From the NCBI GenBank assembly GCA_963573315.1, contig CAUYJH010000046.1, positions 1 to 28,812 on the forward strand: DNA of 28,812 nt, given 5' to 3'. The DNA comes from Entomortierella parvispora. Lineage: Eukaryota; Mortierellomycota; Mortierellomycetes; Mortierellales; Mortierellaceae. The notes beneath the pieces are model-generated. The model searched no databases, was not told where the DNA came from, and was given only the letters and a program-made list of their open reading frames with translations. Made by a program: the position numbers and the translations under genes. Of this stretch, positions 1 to 7,924 are shown piece after piece (within the stretch, counting starts at the first letter, position 1; the number at the start of each line of letters is the position of its first letter).

Positions 1-687
1 ACAATCCCAAAGGCTGTCAAAGGTAGAGAAAAGAAAAGAAGAGATAGGGTGAGCAGACAATCACATGTATCCGAAAGTCCACCTATACAGGTCAGTTGCG
101 AACATACTCCTTCTTCCCTGATCGTCACACGCAAACAGTCCATGGCGCCTGCATATTTTGGTGGATTAGGTTGGGTCTGGAGGCGGACCTACGATTGTGG
201 AGATGAAAAGAAGACGGTGGTTGTCTGCAATGAGCTCTTTGCGCCGCCATGAGGCATTTGTTCCGTGGTCCTTCAGCGAACTCTGCTCCAAAGTGAGGTA
301 CCTTTAGTGTATCAAAAGGATGACCTACGAATTTAAAAGTGAGGCCAAGGTCAGTTGTATTTTTCAGCCAGCCTTTTCGACTTCTCGGAAAGTCAGCAGT
401 TCAACTGCGGAGAGAATCCTGCCCTGTTCCTGCGCAAAGTGGTGATTCATGACTTGTTTGTCATTTCCTCGCCCCTCTTCTGGACCCTGATTTTTCAGTT
501 CCCTGCAGGGATCCGTGTACTTGGTTCCTGTATGTGCAAGTCCGAAAGGATAGAAACTAGGTCTGCTGGTCGTTTAGGGGTAGTGGTTGCATGTACCTGA
601 GATGACCTGTGCCCATCCTCCGACAGTTCCAGCAACGACATCGTTCACCCAAGAGGGCATGGTGCTCTGCTGCTTGTAGGTAGCCAT
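1..687 (-). CDS. Mitochondrial carrier family (SLC25) protein, 5' part, cut by window edge
   Basis: Transporter of the six-helix mitochondrial inner-membrane carrier family; the substrate cannot be fixed from this fragment. Reading the minus strand, exon 1 is 687-597 (start ATG 687-685; product begins MATYKQQSTMPSWVND and continues VVAGTVGGWAQVIS). A 23-nt exon 2 at 324-302 encodes GHPFDTLK across the junction. Exon 3 at 188-108 encodes VRLQTQPNPPKYAG and ends TIREEG. Exon 4 starts at 13 with PLGL and leaves the window. All introns are GT-AG and all frames join. Together the exons restore the first carrier signature, Px[D/E]xx[K/R]x[K/R]LQTQ, and the start of the following EG...GLYKG-type stretch. 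Helix 1 is the AGTVGGWAQVISG segment. The second Met (residue 10) is an alternative start. The sequence resembles carnitine/basic amino acid or YMC1-type carriers; family call is firm, subfamily is not. The remaining two thirds lie outside. Confidence 0.85.
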
Positions 688-1138
688 TGTCCAACGTCGG
701 TATGGGAGAAGGGAATGAGGAGGACTGAATGGAAAGAGTGAGAGAGAGAAAATAGATTTTTTTTTTTTTTTTTTTTTTTGTTGGCAGGTGAGTATGACTG
801 TTTCTGACGCCAGTTGATCTCTCTCCTTTTTACAGTATCTTGAGCGTCTATCCAACCCAACCCCAGCTGTAACAAAGATCCCACGCCCAAACAGCCATCT
901 GACGTTGGCTCCCTGCTCTCTTTTTTGAGCTACAGCAAACGTACAAAGTGCAAGATGGAGAAAGGACAGGGGCAAAGCCTTTTTTTTCGCACGCTCTCAG
1001 CCACGCGAGAAAGAGAAATGGTCACATGATACATTACACGTGACAGATCTTGCTGGCCGGCAGCCGGCCTGGCACGCCGACATGCATTCATGGCTTGCAC
1101 AACCCACAGACCACTGACCTTCCCCTCTTCATTTCGTC
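688..1138. promoter_or_regulatory. Divergent promoter region between the carrier and IMP1 genes
   Basis: This 451-bp gap separates two divergent start codons, so it should hold both promoters. It contains a 23-base T run at 757-779, a 10-bp element GTCACATGAT at 1021-1030 (reverse complement ATCATGTGAC) and a CACGTG E-box at 1037-1042 within ACACGTGACA. CACGTG is the core bound by fungal bHLH factors such as Cbf1 and Pho4; that any such factor acts here is inference. ATGs at 1082 and 1090 precede the IMP1 start out of frame with it. Confidence 0.5.
757..779. repeat. Poly-T homopolymer (23 nt)
   Basis: An uninterrupted run of 23 T on the plus strand (A on minus), about 70 bp upstream of the carrier start on its template side. 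It probably lies in the 5' leader or core promoter of the minus-strand gene. Poly(dA:dT) tracts often exclude nucleosomes at fungal promoters; that role here is inference. Confidence 0.9.
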
Positions 1139-1962
1139 ATGACATCCTTCTTCCGGAGTGCTGCTCTGGTGCTCCAAGTGGCATGCACTGTCCAATTGGT
1201 GAATCAATATGCATTCGAGGTTACATGGGTAAGACTCGTCCACGATGTCAATGGGCGATCCTCGTGCGAACTGGTCAAGTGAACTGATCAGCTTTTTCTC
1301 CCCTGTTCTTGCTTCCTCTCTTCTTTTCTCCTCTTCTAAATACCACCTTAGTGTTTTGGACCTTCCATGTTACCGACTCTAAACATGACAGGAGACATTG
1401 TCATCTTTGAACGTTTAACACAGCGATTCTCCAAACTGCAGACGGGCGACCTGGTCGTTGCAACCTCTCCCGAGGATCCTACCAAGTATGTATGTAAACG
1501 CGTCATTGGACTTGCTGGGGACAAGGTCTGCATAGATCCTGTCTCAATGCATCGGCAGTATATAACAGTAAGTCTTTGTCTTTTTTTGTTTTACGGAAAG
1601 ATGTTTTGTGTCCACGGATCAGATCGGCTGCGCAGAAAGTGACATTGACCGAGAGATTTCACACCCAATTTTGACAGGTCCCACCAGGTCATTACTGGTT
1701 GATGGGTGACAATCTCAGCAACTCTCTGGATTCGCGCCAGTATGGTCCTGTCAGTGGAGGACTTATTCTCGGGCGCGTCTTTGCTAGGGTAAATTTGAAC
1801 CAATTTGTTGGTGCACCCGTCTTTGATTTTGTAGTTCTTTGACCTGTCTCTTGCGATATCAACAACGTCTGACCTACTCCTTATTACTCTTCTTGACGAC
1901 AGCTGTGGCCACATCCAAAGTGGTTGGACAATGGTCTCGAAGAAATTGTGGAGTTTGGATAG
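1139..1962 (+). CDS. IMP1: Mitochondrial inner membrane peptidase subunit 1 (Imp1-like, S26 family)
   Basis: Catalytic subunit of the inner-membrane peptidase that trims sorting signals from proteins delivered to the intermembrane space. Exons are 1139-1228, 1352-1567, 1678-1788 and 1903-1962, all GT-AG and all phase 0, giving 158 residues, the usual length. The N-terminus ([20 protein letters not shown]) forms a hydrophobic membrane anchor. The Ser nucleophile is S35 in CFGPSMLPT. The general base Lys is K79 in [13 protein letters not shown]. The conserved MGDN box is at 111-114, followed by [11 protein letters not shown], the pattern of Imp1/Imp2 rather than ER signal peptidase. The protein ends [16 protein letters not shown]. 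Phase-0 introns between conserved blocks support the model. Imp2 is the alternative; the length and SxxDSRxYGPV spacing favour Imp1. Divergent from the carrier gene. Confidence 0.9.
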
Positions 1963-2948
1963 TATCTGATGTCCGCTTCGGAAGAGCTCCAAGGCTGTGT
2001 TGTCCAAGAGTAACCTTTATATACCCGGGGGCGGCGGCGCGCGGCGCCCAAGTGACCTACTGGTCTGACTCTTTTTTTAGTGCAGAACATGTGTCTTTCT
2101 CGCGCCAGAGCGTCAATAAAATGAGAGAAAGACCTTCCAATCTGAGTGTCGATGGACTGTAGGAATGGAGGTTGAGGTTGTATGACCTCATTTTTTGGAG
2201 GAATTTACGCAACAGGTCGTGTGTTTCGATCCAACAAACGATATTCATGTCGGTGGCAAAAGATAGCAGTTTAGGTTCATCCTTTGGGAGGCACTGCATG
2301 AACTCTTACTCCGGAGAGAGGAGGCAGTGCAACAATTGACTCGTTCCCTCATCTCCATTCAGTGGTGACACTGAACAAGAGAAAGAACAGCGACTGGATT
2401 CTCTCTCTTCCGGCCTTGGTCGTTGATAATTCTTTGCACTCTCGCCACGCCTGTCTTGCAGGAGATTTTTTCACATTCATCTCCTCACAGATGCCATGGC
2501 AGGTTGGCCAAGGACACACTCCAATGGCTTTGTTAACGCCAAACTAAAGTAAAAACTAAATTCAAGAAGGCACGGCCGTTGTGAGCCATTGGCGACCGGT
2601 GACAAAGTGCACTCTTGTGCTCTCTCCCCCCCATGTCAAAACAACAGCGGAAAGTGGATGGTGAAGGATTACAGCGCAATTCAGGGCGGGGGCAGGCTGG
2701 ATTATGATGTATAGTACTGTATAGTGGAGAACAGAAGCACCAGTCAGAGCTGTACCCATCTCTTACTTCCTTGGCTCAACCTCGGTCTGTATTTGACCTT
2801 TCTTTCTCCGTTTGCTCCTCAACCCATTGTCCCTCTCCATCTCCCCTTCTTCCTTCTTCTCTTATTCCTCTTCTTCTTCCTCTTCCTCTTCCTTGTCCTT
2901 TCTTATCATCCTCTCCCCTCCTGGCTTTAACGCCTTCTTCTGCTAACC
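1963..2948. other. Intergenic region between IMP1 and the aspartic protease gene
   Basis: About 990 bp with no supported gene. It starts with the IMP1 3' UTR, including an AATAAA at 2115-2120. There is a short very GC-rich patch near 2028-2048. From about 2800 to 2940 the plus strand is a strongly pyrimidine-rich leader (CTTCTTCCTC-type) running up to the aspartic protease start. Open frames here on either strand lack family features. Confidence 0.6.
2115..2120 (+). terminator. Candidate poly(A) signal for IMP1
   Basis: AATAAA lies 153 nt after the IMP1 stop codon. Position and motif fit a cleavage/polyadenylation signal, but no transcript evidence is available. Confidence 0.4.
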
Positions 2949-5131
2949 ATGAAGTTCTCCCTCTCTGCTGCCGTTGCTCTGGCATCTACGGTCGCCATTG
3001 CCTCGGCTAATGTCATCACGTATGTCTCCACATGAGTCTGAACTGCATTCCAACATTCAATGAACAGACTCCACTGATGGAATGCACAAACGTGGTGAAG
3101 GCAGAGTCGAAGAGGGATAGCACGCGGAAGGACTGACTGGACAAGCAACTGTGGCGGCCAGCGATTTTATTTTCAGCCCAAAGAAGAGTCGACGCGGCTC
3201 AGGAACAAATTTGCACCAACGGTCGAATCACCAACACTTTTTTCCACATGCAGACAGATGCAAGGAGGACAGGGCGCGATTATCAGTCTGCCCTGTCTGT
3301 CTCACCGCAGGCGTGCAGGCATTCCAATTGCTAACCCCATATCCTGCCCTTCTGCGCTTCCTCGTCACGTCTCCACAGCATGCCCATGGTCGGGCACTCT
3401 AACCCTACCTTGAAGAACTCAGCCGCGTGGACTAACCGCTACCTCCAGAAGCGCGCTGATGCCTCGCTGTCTCTGACCAACTCACTAGGCGATATTTCAT
3501 ATTGTAAGTGACTGCGTAGCTCGGAGAACCTCTTTTTTTTTTTCGTGTTGTCTTTGGATTAATTGCATTTACTTTGACCCCTATCACAAAAAGCCGTCGA
3601 CGTCGGCCTTGGCACCCCATCCCAAACCTATCGTTTGATCATTGACACCGGAAGCCCCGTCACCTGGGTCGTGGGTAGCTCTTGCGTGGGATCTGGCTGT
3701 GGCAACGTATCTCGCCAGTACAACCCTCAGGCTTCATCGTACGTTATTGAATCCTCTCCATGGCCAATACAAAAGAAACGGGACGGATTAACCAACTTTT
3801 CTCTATCGACACGCTGCTTTCAATTCTCTAGCACCTCCGTCATCTCAACCTCTCCCCCTTTTCAGCTTTCCTATGTTGATGGAAGTACTATCGGAGGAAA
3901 CTACTATAAAGTAAGCAATCTGGCTGTTGGAACCGATGGAAACTGTTGTGACCTATTTACTAACTCTATCGACTCGTTCTAGGAAGTATATAACCTCGGA
4001 GCACTTAGTTTTGATGCTGTCATCGGAGTGTTGAACCAAGATACTGCTGATATGCCCCCTACAGTCGACGGTCTCATGGGTCTTTGGTACACGACTGCCC
4101 AGAACGGTCCCGGTATACCGTCCAATGTCCCGTTCCTGAACGTTCTCGCAAACGGAACGTCGCTCACCAACAAGATGGTTGGAATCTGGCTTCAGCACCA
4201 AGACACGACAGCCAATACCTCTGCTGGAGGAGAGATCACCATTGGAGGCACGAACCCTGTCCGTTACACCGGCAATATCACCTACATCAACTGCGTTAGC
4301 AACAGCCCCTGGACCGTAAGAGATTGATTGTTTACGGACGGGGACATTCTCTTTTTTTGGTCGTTCTTTGTGGTTTGTGGTTGTTTATTTGTTTGTTGAC
4401 CACAAGCAACTTTTGTTGAATCTTTGAATCAATTGTAGATCCCTGTCGGAGGTATCACCGTTAATGGACACAGCATTAATACTGCTGGAGCCGTGGGCGC
4501 AATCGACACTGGCACGAGTGCCATGTTGGTCCCCCAGAATGTATCCGACGCTATTAACAGCCTCATCCCCTCTGCTCAGAAACTGGTAAGCTTCATTGAG
4601 CGTAGGACGCTTTTGTATTCAATAACTGACATTTTTTTTTATCTTCTTTTGGAAATCAATTAGGTGAGTCCGAGTAACGGAATCGATGGCTGGGTTTTGC
4701 CATGCCAGGGTAACACCCCCATTTCCTTCACCTTTGGAGATTTTACAGTGCAGATTCCCTACACAGCAATTTCCATGCAGCAAATGGTGGCGGCTAAGGA
4801 CAACCAAGGCAACACTTATTGTTTGAGCGCAATAGCGTATCCAAGTGGAGGCGTCGCGAGCATCGAACAGTGGGTGTTTGGTGATTCATTCTTGACAAAT
4901 GTCTACGCTGTCTTTGACTTTGGCACGAACGCGGCAACAGGCGGACGCATCGGCTTTGCTCAACTCGCCAGCCCTGGATACCCTGGAGGTTCGAGCGGCG
5001 GTAGCTCTGGCGCCAGTTCGGGTGGCAGTTCTGGAAGCAGGAGCAGCGCCTCGAGCCAGTTCTCGTCCGTCTCGACGCGTGCTATCCAGGCTTTGGTCGG
5101 TGTTGCGGCCGTTGCTGTGGTTCTTCTCTAA
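2949..5131 (+). CDS. Secreted pepsin-like aspartic protease (A1), probably GPI-anchored
   Basis: Endopeptidase of the pepsin family, predicted to act at the cell surface. Exons: 2949-3019, 3379-3503, 3594-3738, 3832-3910, 3983-4315, 4439-4585, 4664-5131 (455 residues, all GT-AG). Residues 1-20 form a signal peptide (MKFSLSAAVALASTVAIASA). A dibasic KR at 48-49 could be a kexin site releasing a short propeptide. The first catalytic motif is IIDTGSPVTWV with D83, the second AIDTGTSAM with D274. The flap Tyr is Y128 in SYVDGS. Spacings of 45 and 191 residues match pepsin folds. From about residue 404 comes a Gly/Ser stretch with GGSSG repeats, followed by a hydrophobic end (ALVGVAAVAVVLL), as in yapsin-like GPI-anchored enzymes. 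The first motif has Pro where most family members have a second Ser (DTGSS). Intron 1 is long (359 nt) and its acceptor is the least certain junction. Confidence 0.88.
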
Positions 5132-5674
5132 AAGCCGAAGAATAAGACAGGGGAGAACAATATCGCGATACCAAGACAACTTATCTATTCTATCTATTCT
5201 ATCTATTCTGCCTACCATGCTTTAATGAATGCACGACCAAAAGAAAAGAAACATTTTGAAAAATAAACAAGGAAACACAAAGAAGGAACAAAGGAGAGCA
5301 TGAAAGACGCAGACGCGGAAGGCGCAAACAGCGCAAAGAACAACGGATCGTCTATTTGTAGATTTGTGGCAGAAGCAAGAGCCATGCACTGAGTGCATGG
5401 TGTCAAAAAGGGCTGCCGATGTGCGAGACATTGTTGGAGGGGCGGAGACGACAAGAGAAGAGCAAGAAGGACGCGATCACCGGGTGTGCATCATGCGCCA
5501 CCAACTCGGGCAGTGGTATTCTCTTCTTTGCCCGTTGCTTCTTTTACTTCCTTTTTCTTCCTCATCCCTTAACACCTTCCCCCCACCCTCTTACGCAGAA
5601 ATACTGTCTTTCCATATTCATTTCACGCAGGCTTTCCAGCTTTTTTTTTGTTTACCACAGTCGCCACATTCTCC
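5132..5674. other. Intergenic region between the protease and SUN-domain genes
   Basis: The first half is the protease 3' UTR, with three copies of the 9-mer ATCTATTCT at about 5183-5210, an A-rich stretch and an AATAAA at 5262-5267. The second half, about 5515-5670, is a pyrimidine-rich leader for the SUN gene. Open frames across this part overlap the SUN gene in other phases and have no recognisable domain. Confidence 0.5.
5262..5267 (+). terminator. Candidate poly(A) signal for the aspartic protease gene
   Basis: AATAAA inside an A-rich stretch 131 nt after the protease stop codon. Motif and position only. Confidence 0.4.
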
Positions 5675-7477
5675 ATGGGACGACGAGCCACTCCAACGCC
5701 GCCTCCTCTTCTTCCTCTTCCTTCTTCTCCAACCCTCCCCCCTCAGAGTCTCACCCCTCAGAGTCGTTACTTTCTTCGCAACTCAACCCAAACTCCAGAG
5801 CCAGTCATCAAGAAAGAGTCTTCTCCATCGTCCTCCCCTCCTTCTCCTCAATGCCACGACCCACTGAGCAAGCTCATCCCACATCGCACCAATGATCAGT
5901 TTCGTCATCCGACCGGGGTATCGGTGCAAGAGACAGACAGCGGGATGTACGCCCGACTCGGTGCTTTCGCAAGCAATCAGACCCGCCATCACTACGATAT
6001 CGATGACAGCCCAGCCTACGACTGGAGTAGTACTAGCGTCTTGGACGACGATGGAGACACATTCTCTGATGAAGACGCCATGGTCGCGTTCCTAGAAAGG
6101 CAGGAGCTCGAGCTACCTAGCGAGTCCACCTTTCGTCCAAGTGGAGAAAAAAGTCTATGGCCCGTCCAGAAGATGCAACCTCGCACGAACAACATCCCTT
6201 TGATGAGCAAAAAACGCGGACCTCATAGCGAGCAACTGCCAATGTTGGGAAATGAAAGTGAACCCGACAACATAAAAACCGTCTCCAAGATGAACAAGAG
6301 CCGGCAAGCTCGAAAGACAGATTCAGCAAAGCGGCGCCACCGAGGATCCTCCAGCAAGCACTCTCGCTCTTCGCCTCTTGAATGGATCGGCCCAATAACC
6401 CTCATTGGGTTTATATGTTTCGCCGCACTGTTTGTGCTCACTCTCCTCACCTCAGCTCGAAGGGACAGCTATCAAGCATACACGCTCCATGACAATGTCA
6501 CTAGAGTTGATAAGGCTCCTCCCCTGGCTCTTCGAAGAGAGTGGACATGGGCGTGGATGACACGCCCACGAGTAAAAGACGACGACCTGCCTACGCTTCA
6601 ATACGTCCAAGATCTCGAACATAAACTCGAGCAGGTCCAGGAGATTCTCCAACGGATCGAAGGAGCAAATAGACGCCAGGCGGCGCTGGATCGACAGGAT
6701 GCATCCCCCTCAAGAACTCGGATCTTTTCAGCCCTGGAGACAAAGACCATTTCGGACATGATCGAGGAAGCCCTTGGTGCAGATATCATTGCAAAGCCGG
6801 ACTTTGCGCTTTATTCTGCGGGTGGGCGTGTACTGTTTGATCTGACATCGGATAGTCTTGTGCGTTCACAAAAGTCGAAATCATTCCCAGGATGTCTTAG
6901 AGCTCAACTCCTTGTGTCGCCCATGAGGCCAGAAAGGGCTCTGCAACCGAGTGTCTTGGCTGGAGAATGCTGGGCCTTTCAGGGTGATCAGGGTCAACTC
7001 GGGATCCGACTCGCGCGAAAGATCATTGTGACGGATGTGACGATCGAGCATGTGGACCATCGTGTTGCTATGGACATTGGGAGCGCACCAAGACGGGTCG
7101 AGATCTGGCGACTAGAAGATCCAGATGATAGGAAGACCATTCCACCTCAGAGCTCAGGTTTCGAGATGCATCCTCCTCGATCAAGCCGGCAGGGCTCAAA
7201 GGAGACTGACGAGAGACAGCTTTTGTCCCCAATCAAAGGCTGCTGGCGGAATAGTAATGCGCCGTTACCGGTACCAGGGGCGAGTCTGTTGGCATCATTC
7301 GAGTATCAAATCAAGACTGACGATGGTGGGAGGGTAAAACGCGTCCAGACGTTTGCCATCCCTGAGGAAAAGCAGGATGAGGCCTCGACGAGGATCGTGG
7401 TACGAATCCGGTCGAATTGGGGTCATGACGAGCACACTTGTTTGTATCGAGTTCGTGTCCATGGGCTTGAGCAATAG
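5675..7477 (+). CDS. SUN-domain nuclear envelope protein (Sad1/UNC-84 type)
   Basis: Inner nuclear membrane half of a LINC bridge: SUN proteins bind KASH proteins in the perinuclear space and link chromatin or spindle pole to the cytoskeleton. A single exon starting at ATG 5675 gives 600 residues; the frame is open further upstream but without ATG. Residues 1 to about 235 are disordered and Pro/Ser-rich, then basic (nucleoplasmic side). One membrane segment lies at about 237-262 (ITLIGFICFAALFVLTLL). A short coiled coil follows at about 306-340 (VQDLEHKLEQVQEILQRI). The SUN domain spans about 356-600: PDFALYSAGG, then AGECWAFQGDQGQLGIRL, then IEHVDHR, SAPRRVEIW, and the terminal SNWGHDEHTCLYRVRVHG. 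The Cys in HTCLYR is typical and may pair with a KASH Cys. A loop of about 50 residues (SSGFEMHPPRSSRQG onward) interrupts the late SUN fold. Domain topology fits Sad1/Mps3-type proteins. Confidence 0.92.
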   Translation: MGRRATPTPPPLLPLPSSPTLPPQSLTPQSRYFLRNSTQTPEPVIKKESSPSSSPPSPQCHDPLSKLIPHRTNDQFRHPTGVSVQETDSGMYARLGAFASNQTRHHYDIDDSPAYDWSSTSVLDDDGDTFSDEDAMVAFLERQELELPSESTFRPSGEKSLWPVQKMQPRTNNIPLMSKKRGPHSEQLPMLGNESEPDNIKTVSKMNKSRQARKTDSAKRRHRGSSSKHSRSSPLEWIGPITLIGFICFAALFVLTLLTSARRDSYQAYTLHDNVTRVDKAPPLALRREWTWAWMTRPRVKDDDLPTLQYVQDLEHKLEQVQEILQRIEGANRRQAALDRQDASPSRTRIFSALETKTISDMIEEALGADIIAKPDFALYSAGGRVLFDLTSDSLVRSQKSKSFPGCLRAQLLVSPMRPERALQPSVLAGECWAFQGDQGQLGIRLARKIIVTDVTIEHVDHRVAMDIGSAPRRVEIWRLEDPDDRKTIPPQSSGFEMHPPRSSRQGSKETDERQLLSPIKGCWRNSNAPLPVPGASLLASFEYQIKTDDGGRVKRVQTFAIPEEKQDEASTRIVVRIRSNWGHDEHTCLYRVRVHGLEQ

Positions 7478-7924
7478 CCATTTCAAGAACAGAGCAGGCA
7501 CAGAAGGACAGCACAGAAAGACAGACAGCCAAGTTACTTGGCAAACAAACAAACAACAAAACAGGGGAAAATAAAATAAATAAGAAAAAAGAGGAGACGC
7601 GCAAAGACAGAGAAGCAATTCAAGGAGGACGCGGCGCGTGCGGTTGCCTCCAGTGGTGAATGGACTGGACGCCTTGAACGTGGGCAGTCACCGCGGTCGA
7701 CTCGAAAAAAAAAAAAAAAAAAAAAAAGTGAGCTTCGAGTCCATTGCATCGTTCGTTCTGTCTCTCGCACTCCTTGTCCTCATCCCTCCTTGCCTGCTTG
7801 CCTGCCCTCCACCAACAAATCCCTTGACTGGAGATTATACCCGGACTTGCTGTCCTCCCTCCCCCTCTCTCTCTCTCCATTCCCACCTCCCACCCCCCCG
7901 CTTCGCATTCCACCTCAGCTTAGG
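7478..7924. other. Intergenic region between the SUN and NIPA genes
   Basis: Contains the SUN 3' UTR with AATAAA at 7570-7575 in an A-rich stretch, an A23 run at 7705-7727, then a CT-rich leader from about 7740 to 7920 before the NIPA start. The homopolymer creates apparent low-complexity frames on both strands; none is supported as a gene. Confidence 0.5.
7705..7727. repeat. Poly-A homopolymer (23 nt)
   Basis: Uninterrupted run of 23 A, about 200 bp upstream of the NIPA start codon. It is an upstream intergenic poly(dA:dT) tract like the one at 757-779. Confidence 0.9.

Noticed and set aside
574-975. Minus-strand frame of 133 codons including poly-Lys from the T23 run
   Set aside because: Only its last part (from ATG 687) is coding, as carrier exon 1; the upstream part is leader and homopolymer.
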